A stretch of 64,000 nucleotides of DNA. It comes from Temnopleurus reevesii (Eukaryota > Echinodermata > Echinoidea > Temnopleuroida > Temnopleuridae). The notes below the pieces were generated by a model, which was not told the DNA's origin, did no database searches, and was given only the letters and a program-made list of their open reading frames with translations. The translations under genes and the position numbers were made by a program. Shown here one piece after another: positions 50,269-54,874 of this stretch. The stretch lies in the NCBI GenBank assembly GCA_036244855.1, contig BQKZ01000685.1, positions 19,942 to 83,941 on the forward strand, given 5' to 3'. The first letter of the stretch is position 1; the number at the start of each line of letters is the position of its first letter.

Positions 50269-52896
50269 GATGATGACGATGACGATGATGGTGATGATGA
50301 TGATGTTGATGGTGATGACAATGATGATGATGATAATGGTGATGATGATGATGATGGTGATGGTGGTGATGATGATGTTGATGGTGATGACAATGATGAT
50401 GATGATAATGGTGATGATGATGATGATGGTGATGGTGGTGATGATGATGTTGATGGTGATGACAATGATGATGATGATAATGGTGATGATGATGACGATG
50501 ATGATGATGGTGATGATGATGATGATGATCAGGATGATGGTGCTGATGGTGATGATGGTGATGGTCATAATGATAATGGTGATAATAATGATGATGGTAA
50601 TAATGATGATGATGACACTGGTGATGACGGTGATGAGTTTGATGATTGTGATGTTATTGCTGGTACTATTGCTATGATGATCATGAGGATGATGATGATA
50701 TTGGTGGGAATAATCATGATGAGGAGGATGGTTATGATAATGAGTAAGATGATGATGGTGGTGAGGCTGGTGTTGTTTTTTGAGGTGTCGAATGTCGCAG
50801 TGGTGATGATCATTTTGAAGAAAAACCTGTTCACTTAACAAAATATGACAGATAATTGTTGTTTATGCACCTTTATCTCTTATCTCAGTATAATTCTAGA
50901 AGAGTAAGAACTACATCATTCCCTTTAAAGTGATGACATCATTGTACATGGCCATGTTCCTCAATCAATACCCTACGCCATGCTATATATCAAACCATGA
51001 AGGTAAAAACAAACGAGCTCATTCTTGAGAGGTCATAACAAACCCAAAATACACAGCCCTACAAACGTCTAAATTAAATCTAATTGTAAATTACGTGGGT
51101 CTCAGCTGCTCAGTAGCGCTGAAAGCGACCAGACACGATCCAACGCAACAGTTGCGGCTGGTACCTGATTTACAGCGAAGGAGGATGCAACGATCGTGTG
51201 CTTCGCCACGTTTGGATCATGTACCCTGCCCAAACTGGTGAGGAAGTTTTATGGGACTATGTGCTCTGATCGAAAAGGGGGTCCAATTAAGCGGAACATA
51301 ACTCTCAATATCTACTAAATTGAAAGGCTGTCTGAAGATAGCCCCTTAGTCCCAGCAATGGAGATTTATGTGAGTGGTGAACACTTTGGAATCTCAACAA
51401 CGAAATTTAATCAATTATAGAAAGAGAGAATTCTTTTAATGACAGAAAAATGAACCACTCGACAACTATATCAAAATAAGTTTATTAATATGAATAAGCG
51501 TCATCTACAACACAGTTTTGGAAGGTAAAAGCTTTTTTTCCCCCACATTTTGATAAGGAATTACCCCAATTTAATTTAATCAGTTGAAAAGGAGTTTTTT
51601 AAAAGTAACATGAACACTTTCCATAGACTTTCATAGAAAACTTATTGATTTCATATTCTATGAATTAAGCTTAGCACCATATCATATGTTAAACATAAAA
51701 AATATAGGTCACCCCTGTTCCACTACAAATAATGCTTATGATTGGTGTAATTTTACACAAAATTTACGGTACTTTAATTTGTTTCATTTAAGTTAATGAA
51801 CTTAGGCAATAAAGCGAAATTTCATGAAATCATTTTTCTTCTAAATAATAAAATGGCATTTTATTACCAGATCTCAATATTAGCTTTAAATGTAATGTAA
51901 GCCATTGGGAACTGTTCTGAAATAAAAATATTGAAATTTCTAAAAAGTATGAATTGAACTAAATGGGATCACACCCACCTGTAATTAACTTTTTATGAAA
52001 GGTGCGAAGTATCATTATTGGCTCAAAGGAAAGGTGAAGGAATAATTGCAAAACTGACCTCCGACTAATCCGCTGATACCAGGCACAAATTAATTACATT
52101 TGATTAAATTTCTTACCTACAATGTCAAAGGATATAGATCTTATCTACCTGATATTTCATACCCTAATTAAGTCTTTTAGATGTAATTTTAGATAGCACA
52201 ATTTGATACAGAGAACTGAAATAATCATACAGGTACAAACTGACGAAATGTCAACCATAAGAATCTATGTAATAAAGTTGTATCAAATGGACTGTCACCG
52301 CTATTTCCATTTCGGTGCTTATATGAATTAGATTAAAGATAAAGCAGGATTTGTGTTTTATTAGCGACCCGTTAAAACTCAAGTTTGAACTGAAGGATTA
52401 AATCTGAGCTAATTATGAAAAGAAATTTGTATATACAATCATAAAAACAGGTCATGGGTGGAATATATTTTTGATGTAATATAGGCCTACATAAATAAAT
52501 ATGACAAATGAATTAAAAATGAATAAATAAACAAAGAGATATATCAATGAATGAACAAATATAAATGAATGAATAAATATATGAAAAAGTAGAGAAACAA
52601 AAAGTAAATTGGTTTAAAAAATGATTCAATAATTTAATCATTGATTAATAAATCTAATTAAATGTGTATCAAATACTCACCCAAGCCTATATGCCTAATG
52701 TTTCCATAATATTCATCAAATGTTGCTAGGGAGTGAGTCCTAGCGTCATCTATTCTCTCCTCGTTACAGACAAAGTAAAGTTGTTGCGTTGGACCCGCCT
52801 TGCATTCCAAATCAACGCTTTTCTTCGTGATATACGCATCCTGCGGTGAGATGAGGAACCGTGGCGGAGGAACCGGAGTCGTGACGGACGTGCCAT
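6829..52896 (-). CDS. UNC5: Netrin receptor UNC5 family gene, spliced, 5' exon missing
   Basis: Gene-level entry for the exons listed separately below. UNC5 proteins are single-pass receptors for netrins that mediate axon and cell repulsion and act as dependence receptors. The translated exons give the full family order: Ig, Ig, TSP1, TSP1, transmembrane segment, ZU5, UPA, death domain, stop. Family hallmarks are visible: the double-cysteine pattern of Ig1 (CKA, VCN, WCVC), YLRK at the Ig1/Ig2 junction, SLMIPEGAI opening ZU5, EIPFYHVWSG in UPA, and DWKLLATKL plus LNFFGIKPSPT in the death domain. All 14 consecutive junctions are in phase with GT/AG sites. Ectodomain exons are symmetric (phase 1), which permits exon skipping or insertion. 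No signal peptide is encoded by the visible exons, and the first of them starts in phase 1, so at least one upstream exon is missing. Orthology to a particular vertebrate paralogue (A-D) cannot be assigned by eye. Confidence 0.95.
7059..7219. mobile_element. TA-flanked MITE, CAGTCAAACCTGTC family
   Basis: 161 bp in the last UNC5 intron. It starts CAGTCAAATCTGGC and ends CACTAGACAGGTTTGAC, with TA on both sides, as expected for Tc1/mariner-like insertion. It contains CTACAGTGGTCACC and CTACAATGGTCAC blocks. The related copy at 36751-36926 shares both termini and the GTGGCCACC theme. Confidence 0.6.
7503..7760. repeat. Polypurine tract with GA repeat
   Basis: Purine-rich on the plus strand with a pure GA run near 7614-7635, inside the 801-bp UNC5 intron between the last two exons. 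In the transcript it is a long CU-rich tract lying upstream of the terminal exon. Its translated frames are not genes. Confidence 0.85.
7802..7977 (-). CDS. UNC5: UNC5 exon: UPA end and first part of death domain
   Basis: 176 nt, phase 0 in and phase 2 out, acceptor TATAAACAG, donor GTAGGT. It encodes VVIEQDLRLNGYS, then NAFHLSKPVRTALCQ, LDIPQPKGNDWKLLATKLGVD. These align with AFSIPLPIRQKLCSSLDAPQ and HDWRMLAHKLNLD in vertebrate receptors. The DWxxLAxKL helix is the start of the death-domain fold. Confidence 0.95.
8340..9140 (-). repeat. Tandem array of the UPA exon 3' end, period about 180 bp
   Basis: The real exon end at 9059 and three intronic copies share the donor-side motif: TCTTACCCCATCAA (minus: TTGATGGGGTAAGA) at 9054, 8871 and 8691, and TCTTATCCCA at 8511. 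Copy 2 still encodes IGCRLEVTQGTYTTSMQ then IMERTIDG with an intact GT. Copy 3 keeps GT but has a one-base frameshift. Copy 4 reads IGCLVEVTPGTFTTMQ in frame but its donor is GA. None has the upstream EIPFYHVW half or its acceptor. A further degenerate unit may reach 8340. Confidence 0.9.
9059..9223 (-). CDS. UNC5: UNC5 exon: UPA domain, last part
   Basis: 165 nt, 55 codons, phase 0 at both ends, acceptor TTTTGCCAG, donor GTAAGA. It opens with EIPFYHVWSGTSNTLHCSF, the strongest UNC5 signature in the window, and ends CRLEVTQGTYTTSMQ then IMERPIDG. The last ~90 nt with the adjoining intron are repeated three more times downstream in the gene (8511-8970), without the EIPFYHVW half, so only this copy is a complete exon. 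Confidence 0.96.
9360..9600. repeat. CAT/ATG trinucleotide microsatellite in a short intron
   Basis: About 240 bp of CAT with interspersed CAC, CAG and TAT triplets, including several CATCACCATCAG steps near 9446-9495. It fills most of the 400-bp intron between two UPA exons and begins about 20 bp past the 5' splice site at 9623. His-rich or Met-rich frames across it are artefacts. Confidence 0.97.
9624..9770 (-). CDS. UNC5: UNC5 exon: UPA domain, middle part
   Basis: 147 nt, 49 codons, phase 0 at both ends, acceptor TGCTGCAG, donor GTAAGT. It encodes HILNVERRLGGQLLQG, DYHDNGNNLRLEIQNI and ends KLAKNCQ, matching the LEKQLGGQLIQE and NLRLSIHD blocks of vertebrate UPA. About 240 bp of CAT repeats begin about 20 bp beyond its 5' splice site. 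Confidence 0.95.
10355..10591 (-). CDS. UNC5: UNC5 exon: end of ZU5 and start of UPA
   Basis: 237 nt, exactly 79 codons, phase 0 at both ends, acceptor ATTTTTCAG, donor GTGAGA. The translation runs from RQTTVGEETINLQVF through DQLGWYALSGES, AAK-like SAKRLKLLAFGPAL, STLDYHIKVY and ends EDTPDALE. Vertebrate counterparts are LTEQLGRYALVGES, AAKRLKLLLFAP, SLEYNIRVY and HDTHDALKE. An alternative acceptor two bases downstream would break the frame. Confidence 0.96.
11176..11444 (-). CDS. UNC5: UNC5 exon: ZU5 domain
   Basis: 269 nt, phase 1 in and phase 0 out, acceptor TAAATTTAG, donor GTAAAA. It encodes GVSLMIPEGAITRGQ, then QTLLSPVILCGPPS, VVLVLPHCAQ and NDWRHS. These match the SLLIPAGAIPQG, TLLTPVVSCGPPG, VVLTMHHCA and DWKI blocks of vertebrate UNC5 ZU5. 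ZU5 packs with UPA and the death domain into an autoinhibited module in known UNC5 structures. Confidence 0.96.
11930..12052 (-). repeat. SINE tail fragment with AAT repeat
   Basis: An AATAAT run is followed by TTTATATAGCGCACGTATCC and AGTGCTCAAGGCGCTTTACA, then TTATTATTATT. The same words occur in the longer tRNA-derived repeats at 23604-23940 and 39418-39709, so this is a truncated relative. Confidence 0.6.
12082..12714 (-). CDS. UNC5: UNC5 exon: long cytoplasmic linker and start of ZU5
   Basis: 633 nt (211 codons), phase 1 at both ends. I chose acceptor ATGCTTACAG at 12715 because it keeps phase with the transmembrane exon (joined as TSTAQPPDITTQ). The linker is rich in His, Pro, Ser and Thr and has an acidic stretch DLEDNDGYIMEEADENY. 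The exon ends GGRLVLPDSG, the beginning of ZU5. The region between membrane and ZU5 is clearly longer than in vertebrate UNC5. Tyrosine-containing motifs such as HIYATLN lie where vertebrate receptors have VYAL-type phosphotyrosine sites, but that comparison is tentative. The frame stays open upstream of the acceptor to an ATG at 12775. Confidence 0.9.
12715..14562 (-). other. Intron between transmembrane and linker exons
   Basis: 1.85 kb, AT-rich, without recognised mobile elements. A direct repeat of about 75 bp lies at 14330-14480: two copies of ATGTTTCAGTGG...CTAC and ACACTACCCT...TACCGTCACTT. The frame of the downstream exon stays open into the intron as far as an ATG at 12775 (see findings). 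Confidence 0.7.
14563..14718 (-). CDS. UNC5: UNC5 exon: transmembrane segment
   Basis: 156 nt, phase 1 at both ends, acceptor AACGTCTAG, donor GTAAGG. The sequence begins AGNKNGLSEQIPLYIG and continues into about 24 hydrophobic residues (SLAIIVLLLVFLFIAIYLV), then a basic stop-transfer TKRKRSS. LYIGISLA corresponds to the ALYVGIV start of the vertebrate UNC5 membrane segment. The exon ends in a Ser/Thr-rich tail (PSYTTTST). Confidence 0.93.
14786..14917. mobile_element. MITE, TGGGGCC-TAACAT family
   Basis: 132 bp with inverted termini TGGGGCCCGTAACAT and ATGTTATGGGGCCCCA. The interior AGAGATACAGTCAC and CATATAGACTTGCGATTGAT resemble the copy at 39201-39331. Non-coding. Confidence 0.7.
14984..15011. 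repeat. CA dinucleotide microsatellite
   Basis: A run of about 14 CA units in the intron after the stalk exon. Confidence 0.95.
16294..16360 (+). repeat. SINE fragment
   Basis: Contains GCACTCAACCCAGGTGGGG, TGGGTACCTGGCAGGAAT and ATTCCTTGAAATGCC, the central block of the tRNA-derived repeats elsewhere in this window. Head and tail are missing. Confidence 0.6.
16607..16669 (-). CDS. UNC5: UNC5 exon: extracellular stalk
   Basis: 63 nt (21 codons), phase 1 at both ends, acceptor ATGATTTCAG, donor GTGAGA. Joined to TSP1-2 it reads LVEAPGLISPSAADTP then SQNPD, a Pro/Ser-rich juxtamembrane linker with no conserved motif. The call rests on in-phase splice sites with no stop, and on its place between TSP1-2 and the transmembrane exon. 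As a short symmetric exon it is a plausible cassette. Confidence 0.75.
16837..16918 (+). repeat. SINE tail fragment
   Basis: TGTAAGCGCATATGG followed by ATGCGCTATATAAGAACT and a TATCATCATTATTATT end match the tail of the SINE at 24294-24568. Confidence 0.5.
18238..18455. repeat. GA tract followed by CT tract
   Basis: A purine tract ending in poly-G (about 18238-18275) and a pyrimidine tract (about 18364-18455) are separated by roughly 90 bp. The opposite-strand complementarity could allow intrastrand pairing. No gene. Confidence 0.8.
19743..19918. mobile_element. 170-bp MITE family, copy 1
   Basis: 176 bp with inverted termini TGTTGCTAGAAAGT and ACTTTCTAGCAACGACCCC. It belongs with the copies at 35292, 54710 and 61369, which share GTTGCTAGAAAGTTGCAA-like ends. 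Confidence 0.65.
21591..22296. mobile_element. Possible inverted-repeat transposon
   Basis: About 700 bp. The left end is ACACCCTTTTCTCAC and the right end GTGAGAAAAGGGT, each with TCAA adjoining outside as a possible 4-bp target duplication. GTGAGAAAAG also recurs internally (near 21806 and 21975), so part of the signal may be internal repetition. No transposase ORF. Confidence 0.4.
22891..23365. repeat. Three-copy tandem repeat, period 170-183 bp
   Basis: Units begin TTTCATATTCTACTGCC (22891), TTTCATGTTCTATATAC (23061) and TTTCATGTTCTACATGCC (23244). Each goes on to AGCCTC...GCCTCA, then GATGCCTTAG.TGACATTA and a GATCCCA block. Non-coding. Confidence 0.85.
23604..23940 (-). repeat. tRNA-derived SINE copy
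   Basis: Reverse orientation: head at about 23940 with tRNA-like A-box region (GTGGTGTGGTGGTTCTGAC reading the minus strand), B-box-like GGTTGGAATCC, then the TGCACTCAACCCAGGTGAGG block and a tail with AAGCGC-like and TATATGAAT words, ending in an AAT/ACA-rich stretch (23604-23671). Confidence 0.75.
24294..24568 (+). repeat. tRNA-derived SINE copy
   Basis: Head GTTGTGGAGTAGTGGTTCTG (A-box-like), CGGTTCCAATCC (B-box-like), then TGCACTCAACCCAGGTGAAA, CATTCCTTGAAATGCTC, and a tail ATAAATCGCGCTATATGAAT. Same family as 23604-23940 and 39418-39709. Confidence 0.75.
24813..25452. mobile_element. Harbinger-like MITE with GC-rich palindromes
   Basis: 640 bp. Left terminus TACCCCATTCATATTGG and right terminus CCAATATGAATAGGGTA match at 16 of 17 positions when inverted, and both sides carry the 3-bp duplication TAA (24810-24812 and 25453-25455). 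A TWA duplication is typical of PIF/Harbinger elements (family knowledge). The ends are GC-rich with repeated TATAACTCCGC and GCGGGATAA words; the middle is AT-rich. No transposase is visible. Confidence 0.85.
24839..24875. repeat. Perfect 18-bp palindrome within the MITE
   Basis: CCGCTACAGTCGCGGGAC, one central A, then GTCCCGCGACTGTAGCGG. It is GC-rich and would form a very stable hairpin. It lies 26 bp inside the left terminus of the Harbinger-like element. Confidence 0.95.
30240..31020. repeat. Long polypurine (GA) tract with GT microsatellite
   Basis: Nearly 800 bp of purine-rich sequence on the plus strand, with GA runs near 30479-30502 and 30575-30600 and about 15 GT units near 30604-30633. 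The UNC5 transcript would carry a long CU-rich tract here. Ser/Leu-rich and Arg/Glu-rich frames are artefacts. Confidence 0.95.
32340..32455. repeat. GA microsatellite
   Basis: An uninterrupted GA run of about 48 bp (about 32400-32448) within a purine-rich flank. Confidence 0.95.
35292..35452. mobile_element. 170-bp MITE family, copy 2
   Basis: 161 bp. The left end has TTGCCAGAAAGTTGCAATT and the right end AATTGCAACTTTCCAGCAA followed by CACTCCC. It includes the CAATATGGCGC and TGATTGGCACTTGCTGATCG interior also hinted at in copy 1. Confidence 0.65.
36242..36394 (-). CDS. UNC5: UNC5 exon: second TSP1 repeat, downstream copy
   Basis: 153 nt, phase 1 at both ends, acceptor GGTCACAG, donor GTATGT. 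The translation matches the copy at 37399-37551 except for a few residues: CEQTRTRT instead of CEQIRTRT, and CSGPAQ instead of CSGSSQ. The differences are small and keep the frame, and flanking intron is also duplicated (35897 onward matches 37046 onward). It is closer to the next exon, so it is the default partner of the stalk exon if only one copy is used. Confidence 0.85.
36751..36926. mobile_element. TA-flanked MITE, CAGTCAAACCTGTC family, inside a half-exon repeat
   Basis: 176 bp starting CAGTCAAACCTGTCTAAAG and ending GACAGGTTTGAT, flanked by TA (36749-36750, 36927-36928). It breaks a TSP1 half-exon repeat right after CCAAGTA, where the other copies continue CTCC. The remainder of that copy is not found on the far side. 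Confidence 0.65.
37045..37045. other. Single ambiguous base N
   Basis: The only N noticed in the window. It stands exactly between the end of duplication unit 1 and the start of unit 2, which points to an assembly join or an unresolved base in a repeat. Confidence 0.95.
37399..37551 (-). CDS. UNC5: UNC5 exon: second TSP1 repeat, upstream copy
   Basis: 153 nt, phase 1 at both ends, acceptor AATCGCAG, donor GTATGT. It joins in frame after CSLDCP to give GAAIGWNEWSTWSRC, then CEQIRTRTCTRQCSGSSQ and ends GGLCQSEPAC. The WxxW and six-cysteine pattern fit TSP1. A second, nearly identical exon lies 1157 bp further along at 36242-36394. Both are open with intact splice sites, so they could be alternatives, be used together (giving three TSP1 repeats), or be two alleles placed in tandem by the assembler. 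Confidence 0.85.
38775..38951 (-). CDS. UNC5: UNC5 exon: first thrombospondin type 1 repeat
   Basis: 177 nt, phase 1 at both ends, acceptor TTCACAG, donor GTAAAA. It encodes NNGGWTIWGEWSACDGDC..., with the WxxWxxW/C signature of a TSP1 domain and six cysteines, ending CSLDCP. CTNPTPINGGANCVG parallels the CTNPAPLNGGAFCEG stretch of vertebrate TSP1-1. Tryptophans in this context are usual C-mannosylation sites (family knowledge). Symmetric phases would allow the exon to be skipped without a frameshift. Confidence 0.95.
39096..39169 (-). repeat. tRNA-like sequence (tRNA-derived repeat, not a functional tRNA)
   Basis: The minus strand reads GGCACTCCGTTGGTCGAGTGG (A-box at 39149-39159), an anticodon-region word CTCGTAACC, and GTCGCGGGTTCAAATCCC (B-box at 39105-39115). 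The two ends cannot form the 7-bp acceptor stem and the anticodon arm does not pair properly. It adjoins the MITE at 39201. Confidence 0.6.
39201..39331. mobile_element. MITE, TGGGGCC-TAACAT family
   Basis: About 131 bp with termini TGGGGTCTGTTACAGAAAAG and TCTTTTATGTTACAGGCCCC. The interior AGAGATACGATAG and CATAGACTTACGATAAAT match the layout of 14786-14917. Confidence 0.65.
39418..39709 (-). repeat. tRNA-derived SINE copy, best-preserved head
   Basis: On the minus strand: GCGCCGTGGTGTAGTGGTCG (A-box), AGGTTCGAATCCTACC (perfect B-box), the TGCACTCAACCCAGGTGAGG block, ATTCTTTGAAATGCC, and an ATACAAGTAGCCACCATTAT tail with an AAT run. It sits in the intron between Ig2 and TSP1-1. Confidence 0.8.
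39829..40113 (-). CDS. UNC5: UNC5 exon: Ig2 (C2-type) domain
   Basis: 285 nt, phase 1 at both ends, acceptor TCATGCAG, donor GTAAGA. The first residues read YLRKQFFQMPLDHRV, the conserved Ig1-Ig2 linker of the family. The domain carries the Ig cysteines in LLCRAPEG and NYTCVAT, the core tryptophan in IHWEKDG, and a D-x-G-x-Y-x-C motif in which NYT is also a potential N-glycosylation site. One exon encodes the whole domain, as in vertebrate UNC5 genes. Confidence 0.96.
40559..40923. mobile_element. Possible TTAA-flanked transposon remnant
   Basis: 365 bp of locally GC-richer sequence bounded by TTAA on each side (40555-40558, 40924-40927), with imperfect inverted ends AGCCAGTCCGTCATGATC and GATCGTCATGTCGCCCC. 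TTAA duplication is the mark of piggyBac elements (family knowledge), but the terminal match is weak. Confidence 0.4.
42300..42510. repeat. Polypurine GA/GGA tract
   Basis: Purine-rich, with repeated GGGAGAGAAAGAGGAGGAA units of about 19 bp near 42421-42470. A pure GA run follows at 42820-42846. Frames rich in Glu/Arg or Ser/Leu are artefacts. Confidence 0.9.
49604..49720 (-). CDS. UNC5: UNC5 exon: second half of Ig1
   Basis: 117 nt, phase 1 at both ends, acceptor CTATGCAG, donor GTAAGT. The translation contains ITKEEVETYFGEEDFWCVCEA and ends in RAFIREA. The WCVC pair completes the two-disulphide Ig1 that distinguishes UNC5 from ordinary I-set domains, and FGEEDFWC parallels vertebrate FGPEDYWC. 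A long GAT tract lies in the upstream intron and ends about 185 bp from this acceptor. Confidence 0.95.
49721..52680 (-). other. Intron between the two Ig1 exons
   Basis: 2.96 kb. The first third is the GAT repeat at 49906-50755. A GC-richer stretch (51095-51250) with GGCTGGTACCTG and CGATCGTG words is not recognised. The remainder is AT-rich with an AATGAATAAATA-like run near 52490-52580. Confidence 0.75.
49906..50755. repeat. GAT trinucleotide repeat, about 850 bp
   Basis: GAT with interspersed GGT, GAC, AAT and GTT triplets. A higher-order unit of 72 bp is present: GATGTTGATGGTGATGACAA recurs at 50302, 50374 and 50446. The strict triplet periodicity keeps several frames open, which explains the Asp-rich, Met-rich, Ile-rich and Ser-rich ORFs of up to about 350 codons. 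No coding claim is made. Confidence 0.97.
52681..52896 (-). CDS. UNC5: UNC5 exon: N-terminal extracellular segment and first half of Ig1
   Basis: 216 nt, phase 1 at both ends, acceptor ...ATTCAG and donor GTGAGT. It encodes a Ser/Thr/Pro-rich lead-in (TSVTTPVPPPRFLISP), then DAYITKKSVDLECKAG and LYFVCNEE, which carry the first two of the four cysteines typical of UNC5 Ig1. In vertebrate UNC5C the matching text is a PHFLIEPEEAY-type start followed by CKASPATQIYFKCN. This is the most 5' exon identified. It begins with two bases of a split codon, so the mature N-terminus and signal peptide come from an exon further upstream. Confidence 0.93.
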
Positions 52897-52970
52897 CTGA
52901 ATGTCAAAGAAAAAGAGAAAAATTGAAATCTGTTATTCCCTAATTCTTAAAGATCAATTATTATAATTCA

Positions 52971-53095
52971 ACAGGCGAGTTTACTAATTGAAGCAAATTC
53001 TATGCACACCTCTATCATAAAGGTTGTTCTTGACAACATGAAAGCTTGCCCGACATAGCAACAAGCACTGTATGCAAACTTGATTTCAGGTGTTG
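52971..53095 (-). repeat. Fragment related to the MITE at 62793
   Basis: Shares ACAGGCGAGTTTACTAATTG, AAAGGTTGTTCTTGACAAC and AAAGCTTGCCCGA with the reverse complement of 62880-63018. The other terminus is not evident. Confidence 0.6.
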
Positions 53096-54709
53096 TAACT
53101 CAATTGTTGTGAACAGGTTTAAGGAATACCAAGTATCTACGTTCTTGGGCTCAAAACGTGCATAAAATTGAATCACGTTTATTACATTTTTCACCCAATA
53201 AAAGGAGTGATATGAATAAGATGATCAAGTAGAGGGACACAATCAACTAAAATTATGATATTGTGATTCAATAAAATTCTGCATTGCAAGTTTTGCAAGT
53301 TTTGCAAGCCATTCATAGCCATATCGAACTTGGTAAACATTTTTTGTTGTAAACATAGAAATGGTTGTGATGAATTATGATACAACTTTACAGCATTTAC
53401 AAAATATGGTTAGGGCTCATGTGAACAATATGAGGCATTCTCTATAAACTGAGCTTTTCTATAATCAATTAATTACATTAACTTCTCAAAAAATAAGGAC
53501 CCACCATTAAAAGCATATACAAATTTTCATATGAGGAAATATCTTTCTGGAAATATTCTTGTTATCATTTTCAAACATGAGTGTTTGATGATATTTCTCG
53601 CTTCACTGCACATCTTGACCAGTGAACCCATAGAAAAGTGGAACTATTAAACAATGGATTGAATAACATTGTTCACAGAAATTTGATCAACTGAAGGGTA
53701 AGGGTATAAACTTTTATAAAATATACATTCAAAAACAATTTCAATCAACTGCAGATTGCAAATAATAGCAACTTTCTTACAACACCCATTTAGACTTTTA
53801 CTTGAACTTTGAAGAGCAATTTACAATCATTACATTATTTCAACAGTGTACTCCATCACAATTGAAACCAAATATTGATGACTAATATTCTATGTATTGC
53901 TTGTAGACAAGTTGAATTAGGGTCAGAGCTTCAAATAACTGGAGCAATAAAGCTAATCGCTTGTCAAGTGTACTTTGTAGATATTCTCCGCAAACTTGAC
54001 CTTTGACCTGGAGTGCCATGATGCCTGCATTCTAGGGTGATACCCAGAGACAACAAGGGGTATCTGATTTCCAGATGAACCTCCTTTTCCTTTGATCTAA
54101 GGCGGAAGATGATCAAATGACTTGGGCATCAAAAACCTCATCTTTCATATTGGCAACCTTCGGCCTGATCTAGGGATGCTGAATGGGATTAGAGGGGCGT
54201 CATCACTGCCATGGTTGTAATGCTGTGTGTGGTGCACAGCCCTCAGTTTACACTCATTCAATGATACCTTCACCAAAACCACCATTTTTCATTCACAATC
54301 AGATTGTAGAAACATCAGAAATGTACCGGTCACAAACCCAAGCCAAAAAACAACAGTGAAACAATTCCAATCTAATTTGCATAATATCAACTGATGTACA
54401 TTGATTTGCATATAGGTAAGATCAACTCCTTGACTCCCTGATTTGCAATATCCACATCTACTACAGATAAAACAAGGATACAGCAAATCGATTAGGAGCG
54501 AATATAAGTGTTGAAACATGAGCTGAGCACTTTTAATTTACTATCATTGTCTGACATCTGCATTCTGAAGACTCCATTCCATTTCCAAGTGTCTTGTCAA
54601 GAATTTATATTTTTTTAAATTTCTGACACAACACTCAAATAAGAACAGAATCCTGCGAGAAAATTTAGAATATATTTTGTTTTTAGACACAATCGTAATC
54701 TGCTGTCTT

Positions 54710-54874
54710 GGGGTGTTTCTGGAAGTGGCAATTGAACGCAAATTAACTGCAAATCAGGTGCAATTAAAAATCTGCGCTTCCGTTAATTGAAATAGATGAA
54801 ATAATTGGAATTCTAATAGGTAAATGCTCATCAACAGTAAGTTATGAATGATTGCAACTTTCTAGCAACATCCC
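54710..54874. mobile_element. 170-bp MITE family, copy 3
   Basis: 165 bp. The left end is GGGGTGTTTCTGGAAGTGG and the right end GATTGCAACTTTCTAGCAA followed by CATCCC. It carries CAATTGAACGCAAATTAACT inside. It lies in the 5'-most UNC5 intron or flank. Confidence 0.65.

Noticed and set aside
49789..50841. Open frames of up to 349 codons on both strands (Asp-rich, Ile/His-rich, Met-rich, Ser-rich)
   Set aside because: They are consequences of a GAT triplet repeat that contains no stop in several frames; composition is a single-triplet repeat and no domain is visible.
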